Positions 1-7,771 of a DNA stretch of 64,000 nt are shown in pieces. This DNA is from Marinobacterium sedimentorum (GTDB lineage Bacteria > Pseudomonadota > Gammaproteobacteria > Pseudomonadales > Balneatricaceae): assembly GCF_024267675.1 (NCBI RefSeq), contig NZ_JALDYX010000022.1, forward strand, positions 1 to 64,000, given 5' to 3'. Under the pieces are notes generated by a model that did not search any database, was not told where the DNA came from, and was given only the letters and a program-made list of their open reading frames with translations. A program made the position numbers and the translations under genes. Positions within the stretch are counted from its first letter, which is position 1. Each line of letters starts with the position of its first letter.

Positions 1-62
1 CTTGCCTCTTGCCTCTTGCCTCTTGCCTCTTGCCTCTTGCCTCTTGCCTCTTGCCTCTTGCC
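1..62. repeat. 7-bp tandem repeat (CTTGCCT)n
   Basis: Almost nine perfect head-to-tail copies of CTTGCCT run from the window edge to about position 62, so the array probably continues to the left. The unit length is not a multiple of three. The array sits just upstream of the promoter of the efflux membrane-fusion gene. Copy number is likely to vary by slippage, but no effect can be shown from one sequence. Confidence 0.95.
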
Positions 63-81
63 GCCCAGAATAGCTTTCTGC

Positions 82-146
82 TTGACGCATACCAACCGGT
101 ATGGTTAACTTGCCTTCTACTAAACCGACCGGTATGTTTGTCGGTT
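82..146 (+). promoter_or_regulatory. Promoter with two TetR-style inverted repeats
   Basis: A plausible sigma-70 promoter has -35 TTGACG (82-87), a 17-bp spacer and a weak -10 TTAACT (105-110). The spacer is itself an inverted repeat, CATACC-AACC-GGTATG (88-103). A second inverted repeat, AACCGAC-N10-GTCGGTT (123-146), lies just downstream. ACCGGTATG occurs in both. The layout is typical of operators bound by TetR/AcrR-type repressors of efflux operons. No such regulator is inside the window; it may lie to the left. Confidence 0.6.
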
Positions 147-172
147 CTTAACGGCCTGTTCGGAGGTGAACA

Positions 173-1357
173 ATGGGTATCGGCAAAGGCAGGGGGCGTA
201 TCGCGCTCGTAATGACAACGGCCACCATGCTGGTTATCGGGGCGGCGGGCTTTGAGTACGCGCAGCAGTCCCATGCCGCAGGCGCCCAGGCACAGGCGCA
301 ACCGGTGGCACCCCAGGTGGAAGTTTCGACCTTGCAACCTGAATCCGTGAATATCTGGAGCGAATTTTCCGGCCGGCTTGCGGCTGTGGAAGTGGTGCAG
401 GTCCGGCCCCGGGTCAGCGGTAGCCTCGATCAGGTGCTGTTTCGCGAAGGGGCGCAGGTCAAGGCCGGTGATCCTCTTTACGTGATTGATCCGCGTCCTT
501 ACGCTGCCGCTGTCGCCAGCGCCAAAGCGGCCCTGACGTCGGCGCGCTCAAGGGTCGAGTTTGCCCGGGTTGAGCTTGATCGCGTCAAAGGGCTGGAATA
601 CCGCAAGGTCATTTCCAAAAGCCAGTTCGATTCAGTGAACAATGATTATCGTGTTGCCCAGGCGGATCTGAATGCGGCCCAGGCCGCGCTGGATCTGGCG
701 CAGCTGGATCTGGAGTACGCCCACATCAAGGCACCGACCAGCGGGCGCATCAGCCGCAGTGAAGTGACTCGCGGCAATCTGGTGGAAGGCGGCGCCAATG
801 GTCCGGTGCTGACGACCATTGTTTCCAGCGACCGCCTGTATGCCGAATTCGATGTGGATGAGCAGACCTACCTGAACCTTGTGCGCAACCACAGCGCAAG
901 GCCTCTGGCGGTCACGCTGAGCCTGTCCGGCGGCGATGATGCTGTTTACACGGGAGAGCTGCATGCATTTGATAACCATCTCTCTACCCAGACCGGCACC
1001 ATTCGTGCCCGTGCACTCTTCGATAACCCGGACGGAGCCCTGATTCCCGGCATGTTTGCCAGTGTGCGCATCGCTGCACCGGTGCAGGGGCAGGCGCTAC
1101 TGATTGAGCAGCGCGCACTGGGAACCAATCAGGATCAGAAATACGTCTATGTCGTCGATGAAAACAATGTGGTGACTTATCGCCCGGTGACGCTCGGCGC
1201 TGCGGTGGGCGAGCGACGCCTGGTGCTACAGGGGCTTAATGCGGGCGACAAGGTGATGGTCAACAGTCTGATGCGGGTCATGCCGGGCATGAGCGTCACG
1301 CCGGTGGATAAGGCCGTCGCCGCAAAGAGCGATCCCAGTGTCGCCTATCAGCTTTAA
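173..1357 (+). CDS. RND efflux periplasmic adaptor (membrane fusion protein)
   Basis: This 394-residue protein has the layout of the AcrA/MexE family: an N-terminal membrane anchor or signal (about residues 8-35), a lipoyl/hairpin half with a long alpha-helical segment (about 110-180), the returning lipoyl half with APTSGRIS-like residues, and beta-barrel and membrane-proximal domains. Adaptors of this family link an inner-membrane RND pump to an outer-membrane channel. The start has a strong GGAGG seven bases upstream. The gene is first in its operon, and 24 bases after it comes a thioredoxin gene rather than the expected pump gene. It may pair with a pump encoded elsewhere. The family call is firm; the exported substrate is unknown. 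Confidence 0.9.
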   Translation: MGIGKGRGRIALVMTTATMLVIGAAGFEYAQQSHAAGAQAQAQPVAPQVEVSTLQPESVNIWSEFSGRLAAVEVVQVRPRVSGSLDQVLFREGAQVKAGDPLYVIDPRPYAAAVASAKAALTSARSRVEFARVELDRVKGLEYRKVISKSQFDSVNNDYRVAQADLNAAQAALDLAQLDLEYAHIKAPTSGRISRSEVTRGNLVEGGANGPVLTTIVSSDRLYAEFDVDEQTYLNLVRNHSARPLAVTLSLSGGDDAVYTGELHAFDNHLSTQTGTIRARALFDNPDGALIPGMFASVRIAAPVQGQALLIEQRALGTNQDQKYVYVVDENNVVTYRPVTLGAAVGERRLVLQGLNAGDKVMVNSLMRVMPGMSVTPVDKAVAAKSDPSVAYQL

Positions 1358-1381
1358 TTCAGTGCATAAGGAGCAAGAAAG

Positions 1382-1717
1382 ATGAGCGTACATGTAAACA
1401 GCGTGGGTGATGCGGATTTCGCGCAGCAGGTTTTGTCCAGCGAACTGCCGGTGGTTGTCGATTTCTGGGCACCCTGGTGCAAGCCCTGCCAGGACGTAGC
1501 GCCTGTGGTGGAAAACCTGGCGCAGAACTATGCCGGCAAGGTGCGTTTTGTGAAGCTTAACGTCGATGAAAACCCGCAGATTACCGGTGATATGGGTATT
1601 CGTGGTCTGCCGACGCTGATGTTGCTGCGCGATGGCGAAGTGTTGCATACCAAGGTCGGTGCGCTGCCGGCAGCCCAGCTTAGCGCCTGGCTTGAAAGCC
1701 GCCTGGCGGCAAGTTAA
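1382..1717 (+). CDS. Thioredoxin-like protein with WCKPC active site
   Basis: This 111-residue protein covers a complete thioredoxin fold. The redox motif WCKPC is at residues 32-36 (canonical WCGPC with Gly replaced by Lys), preceded by VVVDFWAP, and the cis-proline region (GIRGLPTL) is intact. There is no signal peptide, so it should act in the cytoplasm as a thiol-disulfide reductase. It lies 24 bases after the efflux adaptor gene with its own AAGGAG-like site, implying co-transcription. The Lys in the active site should shift the redox potential or partner choice relative to standard TrxA, but which partner it serves cannot be told. Confidence 0.9.
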   Translation: MSVHVNSVGDADFAQQVLSSELPVVVDFWAPWCKPCQDVAPVVENLAQNYAGKVRFVKLNVDENPQITGDMGIRGLPTLMLLRDGEVLHTKVGALPAAQLSAWLESRLAAS

Positions 1718-1782
1718 GACTGCCTTAGGTCTGCCGAGCGTTGAAAGCGCTGGCGAAGCCATGCAGGTAGATTTTCAATCTC

Positions 1783-2259
1783 CTAGAGGTGTTTTACCGC
1801 TTCAACCGGCTGGGCGCTTGCCATCAGCCGGCAGAATTCCTTGCCGGGCAACTTTAGCAGTGTTTGGTGGTCGCCGGATTCGATAAAGACGCAGGGTTCG
1901 GCCAGCAGTCGGCGGTCAATCAGGGTCTTGATACCATAGGCTGCGCCGGTGGGCACAAGGGCTCCGGGGTCGCAGTCGTGGAAAAGCTCCCTTACTTCCG
2001 TTTCGGTCGCAAGGCCGACCCTTTCGTTCAGCATCAGGTGCAGACGCCCGAGCTGGATACGATGATCCGCCGGCAGCACCATTACCAGGTAGCTGTCGTC
2101 ACTGCGCTTGAGTACCACCGCCTTGGCGAGCTGGTGGCCGGGCACATGGGCTGCTTGTGCGATGCGGGCGCTGGAGGAGGGACTATAGGGGTGGGGATGG
2201 GATTCGAACAGAATTGCATAACGCTGCAATTGCTCTGTCAGGGTCGCTGCGATGGGCAT
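1783..2259 (-). CDS. YbaK/aminoacyl-tRNA editing domain protein
   Basis: This 158-residue protein is formed almost wholly by the YbaK/ProX editing domain. It has the conserved lysine in the LAKAVVLKR segment (about residues 44-52), the GALVPTGAAYGI stretch (about 98-110) and the C-terminal ESGDHQTLLKL motif (about 126-136). Family members hydrolyse mischarged tRNAs, such as Cys- or Ala-tRNA(Pro), in trans. It is transcribed towards the thioredoxin gene, with 65 bases between the two stops. Which mischarged tRNA it clears cannot be read from the sequence, so no gene symbol is given. Confidence 0.85.
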   Translation of the reverse strand: MPIAATLTEQLQRYAILFESHPHPYSPSSSARIAQAAHVPGHQLAKAVVLKRSDDSYLVMVLPADHRIQLGRLHLMLNERVGLATETEVRELFHDCDPGALVPTGAAYGIKTLIDRRLLAEPCVFIESGDHQTLLKLPGKEFCRLMASAQPVEAVKHL

Positions 2260-2408
2260 GATCTTGCTCCGGCAAAAAATGGTCCTGCGCTTTTCCAGAC
2301 GCTTCTCAGCACTGTGCGGATAATCTCAAGTTTAGTTCAGGCCGGTGTCGACGAGGGGAACGCAGGGGACGAGGGCAGATGCTGTTATATAGCCAGAGGC
2401 TCCTAAAC

Positions 2409-2432
2409 GAAAAAACCGGGCGCCGGCCCGGT
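2409..2432 (-). terminator. Rho-independent terminator of gcl-hyi-glxR
   Basis: A 7-bp GC stem, ACCGGGC/GCCCGGT, with a 4-base loop is followed on the minus strand by a run of six T. It is the first good terminator downstream of the leftward gcl-hyi-glxR operon. Confidence 0.75.
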
Positions 2433-2518
2433 ACACTCAGGTAACTCCATCGCGAGCCATTGCGCGGACATGCCTGAAAAAGGTCTAAGGGGTCAATCGC
2501 GGTTTATGGTGAGCAAGT

Positions 2519-2548
2519 GGCGCCGGGCTAAGCTCGGCGCCTTTTTTT
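2519..2548 (+). terminator. Rho-independent terminator on the plus strand
   Basis: The stem GGCGCCG/CGGCGCC, extendable by two or three pairs, has a short loop and is followed by seven T. No plus-strand gene lies between the thioredoxin stop (1717) and this site, so the transcript it ends is unidentified. It could be read-through from the efflux operon or a small RNA. Confidence 0.7.
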
Positions 2549-2580
2549 GCGTTTTTCGATCTGTGCTTTACAGAGGCGAA

Positions 2581-2661
2581 TCAGACAGGGATTGCATGAT
2601 TCGCCAGGTGTTCCAGTACGTTGATCATGGCTGCCGTGGCTAGCCCCAGTTTTGCTCTTAC
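2581..2661 (-). pseudogene. Remnant C-terminus of a second glxR copy
   Basis: Read on the minus strand, this stretch encodes a tail ending AMINVLEHLANHAIPV and a stop. It matches the real GlxR ending AMIKALEHMANHSIRD just upstream. At DNA level, 30 of 36 bases agree between 2598-2633 and 2690-2725. The copy lies immediately after the glxR stop, in a different frame, with no upstream coding part. It looks like the 3' scar of a tandem duplicate whose body was deleted. Confidence 0.75.
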
Positions 2662-2672
2662 ATAGAGACGCT

Positions 2673-3560
2673 TCAGTCTCGAATCGAGTGATTGGCCATA
2701 TGTTCCAGGGCTTTGATCATGGCTGAGTGATCCCAGTTTTCACCACCCAGTGCGGCGCAGGTGCTGAAATTCTGCTGCGCGCTGGCGGTGTTGGGCAGAT
2801 TCAGCTTGAGCGCCCGGGCGCCTTCCAGGGCCAGATTAAGATCCTTCTGGTGCAGGCAGATCTTGAAGCCAGGATCAAAGGTACCCTTGACCATGCGCTC
2901 GCCGTGCACTTCCAGAATCTTGGAGGAGGCAAAGCCACCCATCAGGGCTTCACGTACCTTGGCGGGATTGGCACCTGCCTTGGAGGCGAACAGCAGGGCT
3001 TCGGACACGGCCTGGATGTTCAGCGCGACTATTATCTGGTTGGCCACCTTGGTGGTCTGGCCGTCACCGTTGCCCCCCACCAGGGTGATGTTCTTGCCCA
3101 TGACATCGAACAGCGGTTTGGCACGGGCAAAGGCCTCGTCACTGCCGCCCACCATGATAGTCAGTGTTGCCGCCTTGGCACCCACTTCACCGCCGGACAC
3201 AGGTGCATCTATATAGTCCGCGCCTGTCTGGTTGATGCGAGCCGCGAATTCCTTGGTGGCGATGGGGGAGATCGAGCTCATGTCGATAATGATCTTGCCC
3301 GCCGCAGCCCCTTCGGCCACGCCATTGGCGCCGAACAGTACCTCTTCAACCTGGGGGGTGTCTGGCACCATCAGGATGATGAACTCGGATTCCTCCGTTA
3401 CCGCTTTGGGGCTTGGCAGGGCGGTACCGTTGCTGCCCAGCAGATCCGCTGGTGCCTTGGAGTGGTGCTCGGAAAAATAAAGACTGTGGCCTGCCTTCTG
3501 CAGGTTTTCTGCCATGGGCTTGCCCATGATGCCGGTGCCGATAAATCCAATACGTGCCAT
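2673..3560 (-). CDS. glxR: Tartronate semialdehyde reductase (2-hydroxy-3-oxopropionate reductase)
   Basis: This 295-residue beta-hydroxyacid dehydrogenase has an N-terminal NAD(P) motif GFIGTGIMG (residues 5-13), the substrate-binding signature DAPVSGG (118-124) and the catalytic lysine in GQTTKVANQ (Lys171). It reduces tartronate semialdehyde to D-glycerate. It is the third gene of the gcl-hyi-glxR operon, 24 bases after hyi, and carries an AAGGAGA site before its ATG. Length and order match the E. coli glyoxylate-to-glycerate genes. GarR is a close alternative name; the operon context favours glxR. A remnant of a second copy follows its stop. Confidence 0.93.
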   Translation of the reverse strand: MARIGFIGTGIMGKPMAENLQKAGHSLYFSEHHSKAPADLLGSNGTALPSPKAVTEESEFIILMVPDTPQVEEVLFGANGVAEGAAAGKIIIDMSSISPIATKEFAARINQTGADYIDAPVSGGEVGAKAATLTIMVGGSDEAFARAKPLFDVMGKNITLVGGNGDGQTTKVANQIIVALNIQAVSEALLFASKAGANPAKVREALMGGFASSKILEVHGERMVKGTFDPGFKICLHQKDLNLALEGARALKLNLPNTASAQQNFSTCAALGGENWDHSAMIKALEHMANHSIRD

Positions 3561-3584
3561 CTGTGTTCTCCTTTCGTTGCAGGG

Positions 3585-4367
<783 letters not shown>

Positions 4368-4392
4368 GGAAATCTCCTGTTTTCGGGTCAGT

Positions 4393-4422
4393 CGCAGCCC
4401 CGGGGTCGCTACCGGGGCTGCG
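4393..4422 (-). promoter_or_regulatory. Strong intercistronic hairpin between gcl and hyi
   Basis: A perfect 11-bp stem, CGCAGCCCCGG/CCGGGGCTGCG, with an 8-base loop occupies the 81-base gap between gcl and hyi. No T-run follows on either strand, so it is not a standard terminator. It more likely stabilises the 3' end of a processed gcl message or sets different levels for gcl and the downstream genes. Confidence 0.6.
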
Positions 4423-4448
4423 GTTGATGAAGCTACTTATACGCTCAA

Positions 4449-6185
4449 TCAGGCCGGCAGGGCCTCGAATTCATTAACGTTGTCGATTTCGGTTCCCATG
4501 GAGATGTTGGTAACACGCTCCAGAATGATCTCGACGACAACGGGTACCTGGTACTGTGCCTTGAGTCGCTTGGCTTCTTCAAGTGCGGCGCCGATCTCGT
4601 TCGGATCCCGTACCCGTATGGCCTTGCAGCCCAGGCCCTGAACAACGGCAACGTGGTCAACACCGTAGCCATCCAGTTCCGGCGCGTTGATATTGTCGAA
4701 CGCCAGCTGCACGCAGTAATCAATGTCGAAGTTGCGCTGTGCCTGGCGAATCAGCCCCAGGTAGGAGTTGTTCACCAGAACGTGGATGTAGGGCAGTTTG
4801 AACTGCGCACCCACCGCCAGTTCCTCGATCATGAACTGGAAATCATAGTCGCCGGATATAGCGACAACTTCGCGATCCGGGTTGGCCTTGACGACACCCA
4901 GGGCCGCAGGCGCCGTCCAGCCCAGGGGGCCGGCCTGGCCTGCATTGATCCAGTTGCGCGGCTTGTACACGTGCAGGAACTGGGCCGCAGCGATCTGAGA
5001 CAGGCCTATGGTGGATACGTAGCAGGTGTCCTCACCAAAGACTGCGTTCATCTCGGCATAAACGCGCTGCGGCTTGACCGGAATATTGTCAAAATCGCTG
5101 CGTCGCAGCATCGTCTGCTTGCGCTCCAGACAATCTGCCGCCCAGGCCGAGCGATCCTTGAGGCGGTTCGCCGCCTTCCATTCTTTCGCTACTTCGACAA
5201 ACAGGTCCAGCGCGCTGCCCGCATCGGACACTATCCCCAGATCCGGCGTGAAGACGCGGCCAATCTGGGTCGGCTCTATATCCACGTGCACGAAGGTACG
5301 GTTTTTGGTGTAAACCTCGACCGAGCCGGTGTGACGGTTGGCCCAGCGGTTGCCGATACCCAGTACAAAGTCGGACTCAAGCATGGTGGCGTTGCCGTAG
5401 CGGTGCGAAGTCTGCAAACCCACCATGCCGGCCATCAGCGGATGGTCGTCGCTGATGGTGCCCCAGCCCATGAGGGTCGGAATAACCGGTACGCCAATGA
5501 TCTCGGCAAACTCGACCAGCTTCTCGGAGGCATCGGCATTGATGATGCCACCGCCTGCCACCAGCAAGGGCTGTTCCGATGCATTGAGCATTTCCAGCGC
5601 ACGTTCTATCTGTTTGCGGCTGGCAGCGGGCTTGTAGGCGCTAAGCGGCTGGTACATCTCGGGATCGAATTCGATCTCCGCCATCTGCACATCAAAGGGC
5701 AGGTCGATCAGCACCGGCCCCGGGCGGCCCGAGCGCATCAGGTGGAAAGCCTGCTGGAACACCTGGGGTACCAGGCCCGGCTCCAGTACGGTGGTTGCCC
5801 ACTTGGTGACCGGCTTGGCGATGGACTCGATATCCACGGCCTGAAAATCTTCCTTGTGCAGGCGTGCGCGCGGTGCCTGGCCGGTGATGCACAGCATGGC
5901 GATGGAGTCGGCGGAGGCGGAATAAAGTCCGGTAATCATGTCGGTACCGGCGGGGCCGGAGGTGCCGATACAGACACCGATATTGCCCGGTGCGCTGCGG
6001 GTATAGCCCTCGGCCATGTGGGAGGCACCTTCTACATGGCGTGCCAGTACATGGTCGATACCGCCAAGTTTCTTCATGGCGGCATACATCGGGTTGATCG
6101 CCGCGCCCGGAACGCCAAAGGCGGTATCAATGCCTTCGATTTTCAGAATTTCAACTGCCGCTTCAATTGCTCTCATTTTCGCCAT
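4449..6185 (-). CDS. gcl: Glyoxylate carboligase (tartronate-semialdehyde synthase)
   Basis: The start is taken at the ATG at 6185, which has GGGAGG eight bases upstream; an upstream in-frame extension to 6266 lacks such a site. The product is 578 residues. This ThDP enzyme condenses two glyoxylates to tartronate semialdehyde plus CO2. The N-terminal motif RHVEGASHMAEGY places Val at residue 51 where other ThDP enzymes carry the activating Glu, which is the known hallmark of E. coli Gcl. The ThDP/Mg motif GDYDFQFMIEELAVG...NNSYLG is intact. It is the first gene of gcl-hyi-glxR, divergent from the glcC-side genes. Confidence 0.95.
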   Translation of the reverse strand: MAKMRAIEAAVEILKIEGIDTAFGVPGAAINPMYAAMKKLGGIDHVLARHVEGASHMAEGYTRSAPGNIGVCIGTSGPAGTDMITGLYSASADSIAMLCITGQAPRARLHKEDFQAVDIESIAKPVTKWATTVLEPGLVPQVFQQAFHLMRSGRPGPVLIDLPFDVQMAEIEFDPEMYQPLSAYKPAASRKQIERALEMLNASEQPLLVAGGGIINADASEKLVEFAEIIGVPVIPTLMGWGTISDDHPLMAGMVGLQTSHRYGNATMLESDFVLGIGNRWANRHTGSVEVYTKNRTFVHVDIEPTQIGRVFTPDLGIVSDAGSALDLFVEVAKEWKAANRLKDRSAWAADCLERKQTMLRRSDFDNIPVKPQRVYAEMNAVFGEDTCYVSTIGLSQIAAAQFLHVYKPRNWINAGQAGPLGWTAPAALGVVKANPDREVVAISGDYDFQFMIEELAVGAQFKLPYIHVLVNNSYLGLIRQAQRNFDIDYCVQLAFDNINAPELDGYGVDHVAVVQGLGCKAIRVRDPNEIGAALEEAKRLKAQYQVPVVVEIILERVTNISMGTEIDNVNEFEALPA

Positions 6186-6730
6186 GGTGATGGCCTCCCA
6201 GGTTAGCTGATAAATCCGGATCGGGTAGCGCTGCGTCGATGAGGTTGCCTTAGAGGCGTCTGTCATCGGCTGTGCCGCGCTGATGGAGCCAGTAAAACAG
6301 CTATGGAAGTGTTTTACAATATTTATGGAAGTGAATTTCGTAATGTGGAATCGTAAATTTAAGGCATAAAAATCAGTATAATTTCAATAAAAACAAAATG
6401 TTGTGTCTTTTTTGTGGGCATTTTTACCCGCAATATAAAAATTCCATTGGGTAGAAGTGGCTTTCAAAAATGTTTTTCTTATGGGTGCCGCTGGCGCACT
6501 AAAGTGCGGAATCGGCTAAAGAGCCTTTTGGCAGGGCAATAGGGCGTAACAACTTGTAGGGAGATAGTGAGAGGGGGTCTGTAACGGCCTGAGAGCAAGC
6601 GGTTACACAAAGCAGTTTAAGGAAGGCGGCTATCGAAAGGTCGGCGCTGTTGCGAGCGCACAATGCAACCCGACCGGCTCCACGGCCTGGCAAGGATCGC
6701 TGATCACCCAGGCCTGTGACATCCCGCTGG
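6186..6730. other. AT-rich regulatory gap upstream of gcl
   Basis: This 545-base gap holds the gcl promoter region but no gene I can support. Positions 6290-6480 are markedly AT-rich compared with the flanks. A 10-base direct repeat TATGGAAGTG occurs at 6302-6311 and 6324-6333. A loose inverted repeat TGTAAC-N16-GTTACA lies at 6580-6607. No confident -35/-10 pair was identified. Confidence 0.5.
6302..6333 (-). promoter_or_regulatory. Direct repeat TATGGAAGTG upstream of gcl
   Basis: Two identical 10-mers start 22 bases apart, about two helical turns, so a bound protein would contact the same face. They lie 117-148 bases upstream of the gcl ATG, in an AT-rich stretch. They do not match the GlcC-type palindromes at 7483 and 7591. 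The IclR protein at 18229 is one candidate binder, but this is inference. Confidence 0.4.
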
Positions 6731-7474
6731 TCAGGCGTCGTCGCCCTCGACCAGAGCTGCGCGAATAATGTTCTTTTCCTGCTGCTCGATCTGGCGCAGT
6801 GAATCGCTGACGTGGCGTACATGGGCCATTGCGGCTTTCTGGGCCCACTGGGCCTGGCGGCTGATGATGGCGTGGTAGATCTGGCGGTGGTGCTTGTCGA
6901 TCTGCTGCTTGAAGCTGCTGCGGTGGCTGAGGTTCAGCACCGAGGCCTGTACCGAATAGAGCGTCAGGTTCTTCAGGCTGTTAAGAATATGCACCAGCAC
7001 CGGGTTATGGGCGGCGCCGGCGATGGCGCGGTGGAAGGCGTGGTCCAGGTCGGCATTGGTCAGGGGGTCGGCGGCCTCCATGGCTTCGAATGCCTGGGTA
7101 ATGCGGTACTGATCTGTCTCGGTGGCGCGTTCCGCGGCCAGGAAGGCGGCCTGGCCTTCGAGTTGTTCCCGCACTTCAAACAGATCATAGAGGGTGCGGG
7201 CGTGGCCAAAGTACAGCTGCATCAGCGGGCCCGTGTCCTCGGGTTGCGAGACGATACCGGACACGAAGGAGCCTTTGCCGTGGCGGGTCTCGATAATGCC
7301 GCGGCCGTGCAGTTCATGCAGTGCCTCGCGAATAATGGCGCGGGAAACCCCGAGCTTGGTGACCAGTGCGCGTTCCGACGGCAGCTTCTGATCAGGCGCC
7401 AGGGTGCCATCGAGGATCAGTTCTTCGAGGTGGCGTGCGATCGACTGGGCAATGGGTGGGGCTTTGTTTTCCAT
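6731..7474 (-). CDS. glcC: GntR/FCD-family regulator, GlcC-like
   Basis: The start at 7474 has GGAAGA just upstream and gives 247 residues; the longer in-frame extension has no such support. An N-terminal winged helix (about 10-72; LPSERALVTKLGVSRAIIRE, GRGIIETRHGKGSFV) is followed by an FCD ligand domain with the metal-type histidines of DHAFHRAI and HHRQIYHAI. Segments such as RTLYDL..VREQLEG, LDHAFH.AI..A.HN.VLV and the C-terminal HVRHV resemble E. coli GlcC as I remember it. GlcC activates glycolate genes in response to glycolate. It lies between gcl and the TRAP-glc operon, next to two matching operators. Confidence 0.85.
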   Translation of the reverse strand: MENKAPPIAQSIARHLEELILDGTLAPDQKLPSERALVTKLGVSRAIIREALHELHGRGIIETRHGKGSFVSGIVSQPEDTGPLMQLYFGHARTLYDLFEVREQLEGQAAFLAAERATETDQYRITQAFEAMEAADPLTNADLDHAFHRAIAGAAHNPVLVHILNSLKNLTLYSVQASVLNLSHRSSFKQQIDKHHRQIYHAIISRQAQWAQKAAMAHVRHVSDSLRQIEQQEKNIIRAALVEGDDA

Positions 7475-7482
7475 TCTTCCGT

Positions 7483-7497
7483 ACTGGTTGGACCAGT
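7483..7497. promoter_or_regulatory. FadR/GlcC-type operator 1
   Basis: The perfect palindrome ACTGGT-TGG-ACCAGT contains TGGTnnnACCA, the core bound by FadR-subfamily GntR regulators. It lies 9-23 bases upstream of the regulator's own ATG, so binding should affect its own transcription. Confidence 0.75.
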
Positions 7498-7590
7498 TCT
7501 CCGGTGCGTGTCGGCAAGTGCCGGCTGCAGGGGTGCAAGCCCGCATACTATCGGCTATCGGTCCTGAAGCGTCCATGCGAGAGCTGAACA

Positions 7591-7607
7591 AACTGGTCTG
7601 ACCAGTT
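7591..7607. promoter_or_regulatory. FadR/GlcC-type operator 2
   Basis: The perfect 17-bp palindrome AACTGGTCTGACCAGTT has the same half-sites as operator 1. The two centres are 109 bp apart, about ten helical turns. It lies 165 bases upstream of the TRAP substrate-binding gene, a position suited to activation of the TRAP-glcB-glcG-glcDEF operon, possibly with looping to operator 1. Confidence 0.8.
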
Positions 7608-7771
7608 ATGAATTCGATAGACGTCGTCGGTGGATATGGTGAATCTCGGTGCCTGCAAGGATATGCCGAGGCGTTTGGATGCAGCGGGGACGCGAGATCC
7701 CGGGCCCAAACCCGTGGCACAAGGCCATGCAGAGTCACTCATACAATAACAAGGCATCTGGAGATCATCCG

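Noticed and set aside
2190..2210. GGGATTCGAAC resembles the reverse complement of a tRNA T-loop.
   Set aside because: It lies inside the intact YbaK-type gene and no acceptor or anticodon stems can be formed around it.
4653..6206. A 517-codon open frame antisense to gcl; similar long antisense frames face purB, clpA, ftsK and serS.
   Set aside because: Such frames arise from GC-rich codon usage opposite real genes; they have no family motifs or ribosome sites.
7715..7730. TGGCAC followed by ATGC upstream of the TRAP operon looks like a sigma-54 promoter.
   Set aside because: The GG-to-GC distance is 11 instead of the required 10 bases, and no sigma-54 activator gene is nearby.
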